A DNA stretch of 64,000 bases, from NCBI RefSeq assembly GCF_000292245.2, contig NZ_ALPT02000001.1, positions 70,221 through 134,220 of the forward strand, read 5' to 3'. The notes beneath the pieces were generated by a model. The model ran no database searches and was not told the DNA's origin. It was given only the letters and a program-made list of their open reading frames with translations. Origin of the DNA: Alkalihalobacillus alcalophilus ATCC 27647 = CGMCC 1.3604 (lineage in GTDB: Bacteria > Bacillota > Bacilli > Bacillales > Bacillaceae_D). The position numbers and the translations under genes were made by a program. Shown here piece after piece: positions 26,473 to 35,345 of this stretch (positions are counted from its first letter, which is position 1; the number at the start of each line of letters is the position of its first letter).

Positions 26473-27435
26473 TTAATGACAGAAAATATGCTTACCAATT
26501 TTTTTAATTTGTGGACGAGTCCAAATCCATCCAGATGTAGCCGTGTCTGGATTAAAATAATAAAGTGCATTCCCTGTAGGATCTTGTCCATTGATCGCAT
26601 CCAATACGGCTTTCCTTGACGTTTCATTAGGTTCTAACCAAATTTGTCCATCCGCGACGGCCGTAAAAGCTCGCGGTTCAAAAATGACATCAGATACTGT
26701 ATTCGGAAAAGATGGGCTGTTCACTCGATTTAAAATAACTGCGGCAACCGCCACTTGACCAACATATGGTTCACCACGTGCTTCACCATATACCGCTTGT
26801 GCCATAATTCGAATATCATTATCTGAGTATCCTGCCGGCACATTTGTTGCCTTGTCAATTGTAGCAGCATTGTCTTGCTCAGTTGGTGTCTCTGGATCTG
26901 GAGCTTCGCCACCTGGTTGCTCACTAGCTTGCCCTTCCGGTTGTGGTTGCTCCTCCGGCTGTGGCTGACCCTCAGGTTGTGGTTGCCCTCCAGCTTGACC
27001 CCCTCTACCTGCTTTTGTGTCCGAACTTCCTTTTGGACCTTTTTGAATCGATTTAGGTGTTCCACCATAATGGGTGAATTTTCTTCCTTCCTTTATTGAC
27101 TTTTGAACATGGTCACGGTTATAGTTCGTCGATTTAACGAGCTTTTCTTTCATATCAGGACCGACTAATCCATCAATATCTAAGCCAAATTCATATTGAT
27201 AATTTCGGACCGCCCAATATGTACCCCAACCGAAAACCCCATCAATTTTGCCATTGTAATAGCCAATGTATTGAAGTCTTGATTGCAACTCGATCACATC
27301 TTCACCCGTTGCCCCGTGCTGGATCACTTGCTCTGTAAAAGCTTCTGCTCGGTCCGTATGACTCCACATTAATAACGCAGTAAAAATGAGCATAACGCTC
27401 CAAACCCTTTTCTTTTGAAACAGATAATCTTTCAT
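26473..27435 (-). CDS. sleB: Spore cortex-lytic enzyme SleB
   Basis: Lytic transglycosylase that degrades spore cortex during germination. Signal segment (RVWSVMLIFTALLMWSHTDRAEA), then a peptidoglycan-binding repeat domain (ATGEDVIELQSRLQYIGYYNGKIDG...), a low-complexity linker with repeated QPQPEGQ/QPQPEEQ units (about residues 145-185) and the C-terminal hydrolase domain with AVYGEARGEPYVGQVAVAAV, catalytic Glu in EARGE. 320 residues from ATG 27435 behind GGGAGG. The proline-glutamine linker is longer than I would expect; the rest is standard. Confidence 0.93.
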   Translation of the reverse strand: MKDYLFQKKRVWSVMLIFTALLMWSHTDRAEAFTEQVIQHGATGEDVIELQSRLQYIGYYNGKIDGVFGWGTYWAVRNYQYEFGLDIDGLVGPDMKEKLVKSTNYNRDHVQKSIKEGRKFTHYGGTPKSIQKGPKGSSDTKAGRGGQAGGQPQPEGQPQPEEQPQPEGQASEQPGGEAPDPETPTEQDNAATIDKATNVPAGYSDNDIRIMAQAVYGEARGEPYVGQVAVAAVILNRVNSPSFPNTVSDVIFEPRAFTAVADGQIWLEPNETSRKAVLDAINGQDPTGNALYYFNPDTATSGWIWTRPQIKKIGKHIFCH

Positions 27436-27582
27436 GTTGTCTACTACCTCCCTTTGGTGTACCATCTGTTGATTTATTGAAATATCAATCACTAATCGTA
27501 GTGTCTATCAACTTCCTTTTTTTATTCAATGAATCAGTAAAAAATGGGTGTGAAACCAAACGAATGGATTTTTTCTATATTA

Positions 27583-27623
27583 AAAAGACGGTTTCATTGC
27601 TATTAAAAGCGAATGAAACCGTC
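27583..27623 (-). terminator. Terminator downstream of metH
   Basis: Perfect 12-bp stem GACGGTTTCATT/AATGAAACCGTC (27587-27598 with 27612-27623) and five T on the minus strand; ends the methionine operon. Confidence 0.9.
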
Positions 27624-27661
27624 CTATTATCCTATACTAAGTATGTTTTCCCTACCTATCA

Positions 27662-30600
27662 TTAAAGCACATTAAAATACCTGCCCTCCGGATGAGCAAA
27701 CACCATCGCGGTTACACTTGCCTCGGGTTCCATCATAAATCCATCCGTGAGTTCAACACCAATTTTTTCAGGTTGAATCAGTTTAAATAACTTTGCTTGG
27801 TCTTCTAAATTTGGACAAGCTGGGTATCCAAAAGAAACACGTACTCCTTGGTATTTAGCGGCAAAACGCTCGGCCATCGTAAAATCGAGATGATCGGGGA
27901 AGCCCCACCTGTCACGCATTAATTGATGGACACGTTCAGCAAAACCTTCGGCTGTTTCTAAGGCTGCTGCTTGAATTAGATGGCTTTCTAAATAATCCCC
28001 AGCTTCCTTGGCTCGTTCGGCCATTTCCCGCACACCTTTACCAGCTGTTACAGCTAAAAAACCAACATAATCAAGCTCACCACTTGAGACAGGTCTTAAA
28101 TAATCGGCAAGACATAAATAAGGTTTTTGCTGTTGGCGTGGGAATGAAAAACGTTCAATCACATTGCGTGTGCTAGGATCATCATAAATTAAAATATCAT
28201 CACCATCGGATTGAGCAGGAAAGAAACGATAAACCGCATTTAATTGAAGAAGCTGATCTCGTTTAGCTCGGAATAAAAAATCGTCAACCTTTTCCTTTAA
28301 CTGCAAAGCTCGCTCATCTTGTTCCTCTAATAGACGACTGACTTTTCCTTGTAAACCTAAATGTCGCCCTAACAACATTTGCATATTAATATATGGCTCG
28401 ATATGAGATAGTTTATAATCCCTTAAAATATGAGGCTCTAAATCATTCGGTTTAAAAACAGGCGTCGTTTGTGAAACCTCAGAACGCTTTGGTCGTTCCG
28501 CAACCGCCACAGCAACTGGTTTTCTTTTACGAACCTCCTCTTTTTTGGCGCGTACTTCTTTTAATTCCGCAGCCAGTACTTCCTGCTCACCTGGTTTAAC
28601 GATACGATTGGCAAGCTCTAGTCCATTCATCGCATCCTTAGCATAAAGCACGAGTCCGTCGTACTCTGCTGCAATTTTTGTATCGGTAAATTTTCTAGTT
28701 AAAGCCGCACCACCAACTAGTATTGGCACCGAAATTTCCTGCTGCCGTAAGTCCTGTGCCGTTAAGACCATTTGCTGAGCTGATTTGACTAACAAGCCTG
28801 ATAATCCAACTGCATCTGGCTTTTCTTTTTTTACAGCCTCAATTATTTCATTTGAAGTCACTTTAATGCCGAGGTTAACAATCTTAAAGCCATTATTACC
28901 TAAGATGATTTCAACAAGGTTTTTGCCAATATCATGGACATCCCCTTTAACCGTGGCAAGAATGATTTTCCCTTTTCCGTTATCGCCTTCTTTTTTCTCC
29001 ATAAATGGTTCAAGATGTGCAACAGATGCCTTCATCACTTCTGCACTTTGCAATACTTCCGCAACAATTAATTCATTATTATTAAACAGCTTTCCGACCT
29101 CATCCATTCCATTCATTAAAGGTCCATTAATAATATCGAGTGGATCTTCATATTTAGCTAAAGCTTCATCCAAATCCTTAATAAGTCCCTCTTTAGAGCC
29201 TTCTACGATATAACTAGCCAGACGTTCTTCTAATGATAAATTGGAGATTTCCACTTTTTTCTCAGCTTTTTTCCCACGATAAAAGGCCGTAAAATTTGCT
29301 AACGTTTCATCCGTTGTCTCAAATAAGAGCTTTTTCGCCATGTCTTTTTCTTCTTCTGAAATCGAAGCGTACCGTTCAAGCTTTTCTGTATTGACAATCG
29401 CATAATCTAAGCCAGCTTGTGTACAGTGGTATAAATAAACCGCATTTAAGACTTCCCGGCCAACAGGCGGTAAACCAAATGAAACATTACTAACTCCTAA
29501 AATCGTTAAACAGTCGGGTAAGGCTTCTTTAATTAATTTTATCCCTTCTACGGTCGCTTCAGCTGAACCAATATATTGCTCGTCCCCTGTGCCGACTGGA
29601 AAAACAAGTGGGTCAAAAATAATATCTTTCGGGTTAAGCCCATACTTCTCAACTAAAAGCTGATGGGAACGTAACGCCACTTCAAGTTTACGTTTTGCTG
29701 AAACAGCCATTCCTTCTTCATCAATCGTTCCTACAACAACCGCCGCTCCGTACTTGTGAACCAGTGGAGCAATTTTTTCAAAACGTTCTTCCCCGTCCTC
29801 TAAGTTAATTGAATTAATAATCGCCTTTCCTTGAGAATAAGTAAGAGCTGTCTCAATTACTTCTTCATCAGTTGAATCGATCATAAGAGGAACCTTCACT
29901 TTATTAACTAAGAACTTAAGAAATTCTTCTACATCCTCTTTTTCTTCCCGATCGGGGTCGGCTAAACAAACATCAATAACATGGGCCCCACGCTTCACTT
30001 GAGCACGTGCAATTTCAGAAGCTTCCTCATATTTCCCCTCAGCGATTAATCGTTTGAATTTCCGTGAGCCGATAACATTTGTTCGCTCTCCAACAAAAAG
30101 TGGACGCATACTCTCATCGTAAAGGAGCGGTTCAATCCCAGAAACAGCATGGGCATGACCATCATTTAATTTTCTCGGCTCATATTTTAAAAGTTCTGAA
30201 CGGAGTTGTTGAATATGGGCAGGTGTCGTCCCACAACAACCACCGACAACATTTAGCCAGCCTTTTTCAGCAAATCCTGCTAATTTTTTCGCAAGTGACT
30301 CTGGTGATTCATGATAATGACCTTCTTCATCAGGTAAACCCGCATTCGGATAGCAACTGACATACCCTGTCGAAAGCTCTGATAAGGAACGAATATGGTC
30401 ACGCATAAATTCTGGACCAGTTGCACAGTTCAACCCAACAACGACCGGCTTCATATGTTCAAGTGATAAATAAAAAGCCTCAATATTTTGCCCCGCAAGC
30501 GTCGTCCCCATCGGTTCAATCGTCCCCGATACCATTAAAGGAAGTTTGACGGCTAATTCTTTAAAGGCCTTTTCAATCCCAATAAAGGCTGCTTTGACAT

Positions 30601-31105
30601 TACGCATATCTTGACTCGTTTCCAATAAAATGAGATCGGAACCACCTCTGATTAAACCTCTTGCTTGGATAAAATAAGAGTCAATTAACGCTTCAAAAGT
30701 CGTGCCACCGGTAACCGATAATGATTTTGTTGTCGGTCCCATCGCCCCTGCAACAAATCTTGGCCACTCAGTCGTTGAAAATTGATCAGCCACTTTTTTA
30801 GCAAGTGCTGCCGCTTGAAAACTTAATTCTTCCGCTTTAAAGCCGAGATCATAATCATCTAAAACAAGATCCGTTGAACCAAAGGAATTTGTTTCAATAA
30901 TATCGGCTCCAGCCTTTAAATAATCATAATGAATTTTTTCAATCACATGTGGGGCTGTTTCATTTAAATATTCATTACACCCTTCATATTCGTCTCCACC
31001 AAAATCCTCAGCTGTTAGTTCTGCTTGCTGGAGCATCGTCCCCATTGCCCCATCCATAATGAGGATTCGACGTTCTAGTTGTGTTTCAAATAATGATTTT
31101 GTCAT
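27662..31105 (-). CDS. metH: Cobalamin-dependent methionine synthase
   Basis: Methylates homocysteine from 5-methyl-THF through methylcobalamin. All modules are present over 1147 residues: homocysteine domain with zinc cysteines (GLNCATG about 227, GGCCGTTP about 290), pterin domain from about 335 (ERTNVIGSRKF), B12 cap domain (about 620-710), cobalamin domain with GDVHDIGKN (about 718, His ligand) and the SAM-binding reactivation domain at the C-terminus (GVRVSFGYPACPNLED). Last gene of the SAM-riboswitch operon, 31 nt after yitJ. The organism therefore needs cobalamin for this route, unlike B. subtilis, which uses MetE. Confidence 0.96.
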   Translation of the reverse strand: MTKSLFETQLERRILIMDGAMGTMLQQAELTAEDFGGDEYEGCNEYLNETAPHVIEKIHYDYLKAGADIIETNSFGSTDLVLDDYDLGFKAEELSFQAAALAKKVADQFSTTEWPRFVAGAMGPTTKSLSVTGGTTFEALIDSYFIQARGLIRGGSDLILLETSQDMRNVKAAFIGIEKAFKELAVKLPLMVSGTIEPMGTTLAGQNIEAFYLSLEHMKPVVVGLNCATGPEFMRDHIRSLSELSTGYVSCYPNAGLPDEEGHYHESPESLAKKLAGFAEKGWLNVVGGCCGTTPAHIQQLRSELLKYEPRKLNDGHAHAVSGIEPLLYDESMRPLFVGERTNVIGSRKFKRLIAEGKYEEASEIARAQVKRGAHVIDVCLADPDREEKEDVEEFLKFLVNKVKVPLMIDSTDEEVIETALTYSQGKAIINSINLEDGEERFEKIAPLVHKYGAAVVVGTIDEEGMAVSAKRKLEVALRSHQLLVEKYGLNPKDIIFDPLVFPVGTGDEQYIGSAEATVEGIKLIKEALPDCLTILGVSNVSFGLPPVGREVLNAVYLYHCTQAGLDYAIVNTEKLERYASISEEEKDMAKKLLFETTDETLANFTAFYRGKKAEKKVEISNLSLEERLASYIVEGSKEGLIKDLDEALAKYEDPLDIINGPLMNGMDEVGKLFNNNELIVAEVLQSAEVMKASVAHLEPFMEKKEGDNGKGKIILATVKGDVHDIGKNLVEIILGNNGFKIVNLGIKVTSNEIIEAVKKEKPDAVGLSGLLVKSAQQMVLTAQDLRQQEISVPILVGGAALTRKFTDTKIAAEYDGLVLYAKDAMNGLELANRIVKPGEQEVLAAELKEVRAKKEEVRKRKPVAVAVAERPKRSEVSQTTPVFKPNDLEPHILRDYKLSHIEPYINMQMLLGRHLGLQGKVSRLLEEQDERALQLKEKVDDFLFRAKRDQLLQLNAVYRFFPAQSDGDDILIYDDPSTRNVIERFSFPRQQQKPYLCLADYLRPVSSGELDYVGFLAVTAGKGVREMAERAKEAGDYLESHLIQAAALETAEGFAERVHQLMRDRWGFPDHLDFTMAERFAAKYQGVRVSFGYPACPNLEDQAKLFKLIQPEKIGVELTDGFMMEPEASVTAMVFAHPEGRYFNVL

Positions 31106-31136
31106 CTACATTCTCCTCGATTCCGTACACATCCAA

Positions 31137-32978
31137 TTATTGTAATGTTATCTCTTTTTGCTGCTGTTTCTCTTGAATATACTGTGTCAATTCAACCGAC
31201 ATCTCATATCTTAAAAATGGTGTAATTAAATAGATGCCATTAAAGTGATCAAGGGTTGCATCAATTAATGATTTTGCAATCGTTAATCCTTCTTGCACCG
31301 ACTGTTCCTTGTCATGTTCACACTTTTTCATCGTTTCTCGAATCGAATCGGTTAATTTAATTCCTGGAACTTCATTGTGCAAAAATTCTGCATTTCGCGA
31401 ACCTGTTAAAGGCATAATTCCTATATAAATTGGCTGTTCAATATGCTTAGTTAATTTAGCTAATTCTTCAATTTGTTTTTCGTTATAGATCGGCTGCGTC
31501 ATAAAATAGTCTGCTCCACTTTCAACCTTTTTCTCCATACGAGCTACCGCTTTCTCTAAATGACGAACATTTGGATTAAAAGCCGCTCCAACTGAGAAGT
31601 TCGCTTTTTGCCCTAAATCCTTACCAGAAAATGAAAGACCCTCATTTAATTGTTTGATCATCGAGATTAATTGAAAGGAAGTCATATCATACACGGAAGT
31701 CGCACCTGGAAAGTCACCAATCTTTGTCGGATCGCCTGTTATCGCTAAAAGGTCTTGAATACCTAAAGCATGTAAACCCATTAAATGTGACTGTAATCCA
31801 ATTAAATTCCGATCACGACAAGTCACATGGACTAGTGGTCTCGTTGAATATTGAGCTTTCATTAGCGAACCTAAAGCCATATTGTCAACACGGGGAGAAG
31901 CTAATGAATTATCAGCCAATGTCACCGCATCAACACCTGCATCAGTTAGTGCTTTTGCTCCGTTCATAAACTTCTCAATCGATAGCCGTTTTGGTGGATC
32001 TAATTCAACGATGATTGATGAACGTTTTTTGACAATATCAGGCAATGTTTCTCTCTTTGGACGTGCTTGATTTTGTCTCGAATCAACTTTTAAAATCGAT
32101 TTGACCTTCTTTTCGTTCACTGGTTTATTCACTTTTGCTACTTCGGCAAATGCTTTAATTTGCTCTGGAGTCGTTCCACAGCAACCACCAATTAAACGCA
32201 CACCTTGTTCAATAAATCTCTCACCCATATCGGCGAAATAATCTGAATTTGATTGATAATAATAGCGACCATCGCGAAAATCTGGTAAACTCGCATTCGG
32301 ATAAACAGCTAAATAGGCACCTTTTGGTAAAGAAACCGTCTCGATCGACTTTAACATATGAAACGGCCCCATTCGGCAGTTTAAACCAACAACATTTGCT
32401 CCTGCTTCAATTAATTGCTGAAAAGCTTTTTCTAGCGGAACTCCACCTTGCATCACTCCAACCTCACCTACTGAAACATTGACAACAAGCACTTGATCAG
32501 TCAATTTTCTCGCAAGCTGAGTCGCCATTAATGCTTCCTCAAGGTCATAAAATGTCTCAAGTAATAATCCATCAACACCCTCTTTTAGCAGCTCTGTCAT
32601 CTGTTCAAAAAAGGCCGATTTAATTTCTGCTAACGTCCATTCCTCATTTTTATAACGGCGTATTCCCCCTACTGTGCCGAGTATATAAATCTCCTCATTT
32701 GCTACTTCACTTGCAATCTGAACACCCGCTTTATTCAAGGCGCGCACCTTATCTTCTAATCCGTATTTTTCTAACTTCAATCGATTGGCCGCATACGTAT
32801 TCGTTTGAATCACATTCGCTCCTGCATCAATATAGGCTTGGTGTACGGCTTTGATTTTTTCTGGATGTAACAAATTAATTTCTTCAAAACATTGATCAAT
32901 TCCTTGTTCATAGAGGAGAGTTCCCATCGCTCCGTCACCAACAAGAAGATTGTTTTGTAATTTCTCAATTAAATTCAA
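31137..32978 (-). CDS. yitJ: Bifunctional homocysteine S-methyltransferase / methylene-THF reductase
   Basis: Two fused domains in 613 residues. The first 290 form a homocysteine methyltransferase-like domain (VGDGAMGTLLYEQG; zinc cysteines in GLNCRMG and GGCCGTTPEQ). Residues 320-600 form a methylenetetrahydrofolate reductase (IIVELDPPKRLSIEKF, VTCRDRNLIGLQSHLMG, DYFMTQPIYNEKQIEE), which produces the 5-methyl-THF used by MetH. The ATG overlaps the metI stop (ATGA). In B. subtilis the homologue YitJ is also under SAM-riboswitch control. Whether the first domain is active with MetH present is unclear. Confidence 0.93.
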   Translation of the reverse strand: MNLIEKLQNNLLVGDGAMGTLLYEQGIDQCFEEINLLHPEKIKAVHQAYIDAGANVIQTNTYAANRLKLEKYGLEDKVRALNKAGVQIASEVANEEIYILGTVGGIRRYKNEEWTLAEIKSAFFEQMTELLKEGVDGLLLETFYDLEEALMATQLARKLTDQVLVVNVSVGEVGVMQGGVPLEKAFQQLIEAGANVVGLNCRMGPFHMLKSIETVSLPKGAYLAVYPNASLPDFRDGRYYYQSNSDYFADMGERFIEQGVRLIGGCCGTTPEQIKAFAEVAKVNKPVNEKKVKSILKVDSRQNQARPKRETLPDIVKKRSSIIVELDPPKRLSIEKFMNGAKALTDAGVDAVTLADNSLASPRVDNMALGSLMKAQYSTRPLVHVTCRDRNLIGLQSHLMGLHALGIQDLLAITGDPTKIGDFPGATSVYDMTSFQLISMIKQLNEGLSFSGKDLGQKANFSVGAAFNPNVRHLEKAVARMEKKVESGADYFMTQPIYNEKQIEELAKLTKHIEQPIYIGIMPLTGSRNAEFLHNEVPGIKLTDSIRETMKKCEHDKEQSVQEGLTIAKSLIDATLDHFNGIYLITPFLRYEMSVELTQYIQEKQQQKEITLQ

Positions 32979-34102
32979 ACTCTCTCCTCCTCTTCTAGCT
33001 TAATGACAGCCTGAAATGCTTGCTCTAAATCAAATATTAAATCTTCTGCTTTTTCAATTCCCACTGAAAAACGTAATAAACGATTACACACACCATTTGC
33101 GATTCGAATTTCTTCTGGAATATCCATATGGGTCTGTGTAGCCGGGTACGTCATCAAACTTTCAACCCCACCAAGACTTTCTGCAAAAGAAATCAGCTTC
33201 AAGTGTTGTAAAAATGGGTTAACCATTTCCTCTTCTAAAATTCGAAAGGAGAGCATTCCACCTTTACCAGGATACAAAACATCTGTGACGGCTTGATGTT
33301 TTTCTAAAAAGCTAACGATTGCCTTTGCATTTTCTTCGTGCTTTTCCATTCGTAATGCTAAAGTTTTCATACCACGAATTAATAACCAAGAGTCAAAGGC
33401 AGGCAAAATTCCACCGATCCCATTATGATAGTAAAAGATTTTCTCACAAAGCTCTTCTCCCTTAGCCGCGATAAGGCCAGCAATTAAGTCATTATGTCCT
33501 CCTAAATATTTAGAAGCACTATGAATGACGATATCAGCCCCTTCCACTAACGGCTGCTGCAAGAGTGGCGTATAAAAAGTATTATCAACAATTAATAAAA
33601 GGCCGTATTTTTTAGCAAGTACTGCCAACTCAGAAATAGATGCTTCTTGCATGAGTGGATTTGTTGGCGTTTCGATAAATATCGCCTTCGTTTTTTCTGT
33701 AATAACTGATTCCACTTCTGCTATATCTCTCGGATCAGCATAGGCAAAAGAGATTCCCCATTTACGCCAGCCTTGCTCAAACAAGCGATATGTACCTCCA
33801 TATAAATCCTTCGACGCTATAATTTCATCACCTTGCTCAAAAATAGAGAAAACCGTTTGAATGGCTACCATTCCAGAGCTACACGCAAACCCGCGATCTC
33901 CTTCTTCTAAAGTTGCAATCGCTTTTTCAACCACTTCTCTCGTTGGGTTTCCTGTTCTTGCATAATCATAACCCGTCGACTCACCAATCCCAGTATGACG
34001 ATAAGCTGTTGACAGATAAATCGGTGTATTAATCGTCCCTGTCCGGTCATCTAATCGGTTTCCAATTTGTGCTAAAGTTGTTTCTAAATTTTTCTTTGTC
34101 AT
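32975..34102 (-). CDS. metI: Cystathionine gamma-synthase / O-acetylhomoserine sulfhydrylase family
   Basis: PLP enzyme of the Cys/Met metabolism family, making cystathionine or homocysteine from an acylhomoserine. Motifs: YDYARTGNPTREVVE, SSGMVAIQTVFSIF, ETPTNPLMQ, the PLP lysine region HSASKYLGGHNDLIAG (about residue 195) and ESLMTYPATQTHMDIP. 375 residues from ATG 34102, which follows GTGGGGGAG. First gene of metI-yitJ-metH, directly after the SAM riboswitch. MetI and MetC are hard to separate by sequence; position first behind the riboswitch favours MetI. Confidence 0.88.
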   Translation of the reverse strand: MTKKNLETTLAQIGNRLDDRTGTINTPIYLSTAYRHTGIGESTGYDYARTGNPTREVVEKAIATLEEGDRGFACSSGMVAIQTVFSIFEQGDEIIASKDLYGGTYRLFEQGWRKWGISFAYADPRDIAEVESVITEKTKAIFIETPTNPLMQEASISELAVLAKKYGLLLIVDNTFYTPLLQQPLVEGADIVIHSASKYLGGHNDLIAGLIAAKGEELCEKIFYYHNGIGGILPAFDSWLLIRGMKTLALRMEKHEENAKAIVSFLEKHQAVTDVLYPGKGGMLSFRILEEEMVNPFLQHLKLISFAESLGGVESLMTYPATQTHMDIPEEIRIANGVCNRLLRFSVGIEKAEDLIFDLEQAFQAVIKLEEEERV

Positions 34103-34150
34103 CTGTGTCTCCCCCACTCTATTATTGTCATTGGTTGTCTTTAGCAAATA

Positions 34151-34187
34151 TAAAGAAAACACCTTCTTCCAATTAAGAAGAAGGTGT
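34151..34187 (-). terminator. SAM-riboswitch expression-platform terminator
   Basis: 10-bp stem ACACCTTCTT/AAGAAGGTGT (34159-34168 with 34178-34187) followed by TTTTCTTT on the minus strand, about 50 nt upstream of metI and 28 nt past the aptamer. Expected to form when SAM is bound. Confidence 0.87.
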
Positions 34188-34214
34188 GATAAAAATAAAA
34201 TCGACGAACTCCTC

Positions 34215-34314
34215 CTTATCTTTCAAGCATCACGCTTGATGGATTTAGCACCTGACCCATTTCGGCTGGTTGCTGAGACTTCTTCGGGCCATTCCCTCCA
34301 TCTCTCTTGATAAG
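34215..34314 (-). promoter_or_regulatory. SAM-I riboswitch (S-box) aptamer
   Basis: Minus-strand sequence runs from P1 CTTATC (34314-34309) through AAGAGAGATGGAGGGAATGG, the CCCGAAGAAG and CAGCAACC segments, the GGTCAGGTGCTAAATCC core, and back to P1 GATAAG (34220-34215). These are the conserved S-box blocks in order. It controls metI-yitJ-metH by transcription termination. Confidence 0.95.
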
Positions 34315-34389
34315 AAACTCCATATTCAAATTTTCATTTTTTGTATTGAACTAAAATTACAATAATTCGCACATTTTTGCAAGTGTTTT

Positions 34390-34563
34390 TTATTTTTCTG
34401 GTGTCGCATCAATATGAAGGCTTGACTCATTTCCACATACACATCGTTTAAAACCCGTTTCGTATTGCCCTTTTTCTGTTCGTTTCCCTCTTAAAATAAA
34501 TTTTTCACCACATTGAAAACAACGAATCGTCACTAAATAACGAATATCTTCCAGAAAAAACAC
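34390..34563 (-). CDS. Small zinc-ribbon-like protein (57 aa)
   Basis: A short open frame between prsW and the riboswitch. From GTG 34563 it reads FLEDIRYLVTIRCFQCGEKF, a basic stretch (LRGKRTEKGQYE) and RCVCGNESSLHIDATPEK, so four cysteines are arranged as CxxC and CxC, suggesting a zinc ribbon. A purine-rich AAGGGAAGGG precedes the start, 9 nt after the prsW stop, so it is probably co-transcribed with prsW. Function unknown; I do not recognise a named family with certainty. Confidence 0.7.
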   Translation of the reverse strand: MFFLEDIRYLVTIRCFQCGEKFILRGKRTEKGQYETGFKRCVCGNESSLHIDATPEK

Positions 34564-34571
34564 CCCTTCCC

Positions 34572-35219
34572 TTATCGATCTAATTGGTTTGCTAATTTAA
34601 CTTTATGTAAGGCAAACCACCATAACAAAATCATAAAAGGTATAATCGCAATTAAGAAATACATACTAACTAAATTTAGAATAAGGTCATAAAGACTATG
34701 AAGAGCAACCGGTACTAAAAGAGCCAATAATAAATAAGAACCTTTATTCTCACTTTCCATTTTAGACTTACCAAGATAATAACCCATAATGACCCCAAAG
34801 AGAGAGTGACTCGTAACAGGTAATAACGCTCGTCCAAGGGCGGTTTCAACACCATAAGCTAAAAGATAAAAAACATTTTCTACTGAAGCAAAACCAAGTG
34901 AAATCGCTACCCCAAATATAATTCCATCATAATGTCGTTTAAATTTTGCATGCTGATAAACGATAAAAAATAATAAAAACCACTTAAAAAATTCTTCAAA
35001 AAACCCATATAAAATCACTGATTTTGATATAGGATCCGTAAAAAAACCTTCCACTACAAATGCATATTGCAAAACCATAACTGGAAAAACTAAAATGGCT
35101 CCTATAACAAATGAACGTAAAACTAATCCATTAATATCTTGAGAATATTGATGGCGTAAGTAAAAATAGGATAAGAGTGCCATTCCAGGTGCAATTGCCG
35201 CTGTTAGAACTGCAAACAA
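34572..35219 (-). CDS. prsW: Intramembrane protease PrsW
   Basis: Site-1 protease that in B. subtilis cuts anti-sigma factor RsiW to release SigW. Multi-pass membrane protein (215 residues) with the catalytic motifs GFFEEFFKWFLLF (EExxK, about residue 72), SVENVFY (about 111) and the conserved histidines in SHSLFGVIMGYY and ALHSLYDL. The start is TTG 35219, matching the family N-terminus (MFAVLTAAIAPGMALLSYFY). The ECF pair at 42-43 kb is a different type, so a direct link is not implied. Confidence 0.92.
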   Translation of the reverse strand: MFAVLTAAIAPGMALLSYFYLRHQYSQDINGLVLRSFVIGAILVFPVMVLQYAFVVEGFFTDPISKSVILYGFFEEFFKWFLLFFIVYQHAKFKRHYDGIIFGVAISLGFASVENVFYLLAYGVETALGRALLPVTSHSLFGVIMGYYLGKSKMESENKGSYLLLALLVPVALHSLYDLILNLVSMYFLIAIIPFMILLWWFALHKVKLANQLDR

Positions 35220-35294
35220 TATAGGTCCGACCCTTCTCTCAAATTTACATCAATTTTGAAAAATAAAACGTTAGGAACAAGCTTCAATACACGT

Positions 35295-35300
35295 TATAAT
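35295..35300 (+). promoter_or_regulatory. Probable -10 box of the ansA promoter
   Basis: A consensus TATAAT 45 nt upstream of the ansA start and in the divergent prsW-ansA gap. The matching -35 region (around 35271) is weak, so only the -10 is firm. Confidence 0.45.
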
Positions 35301-35345
35301 ATAATCGTAACATGAGCTGAAATGAATGAACAGAGGTGAACTGAA

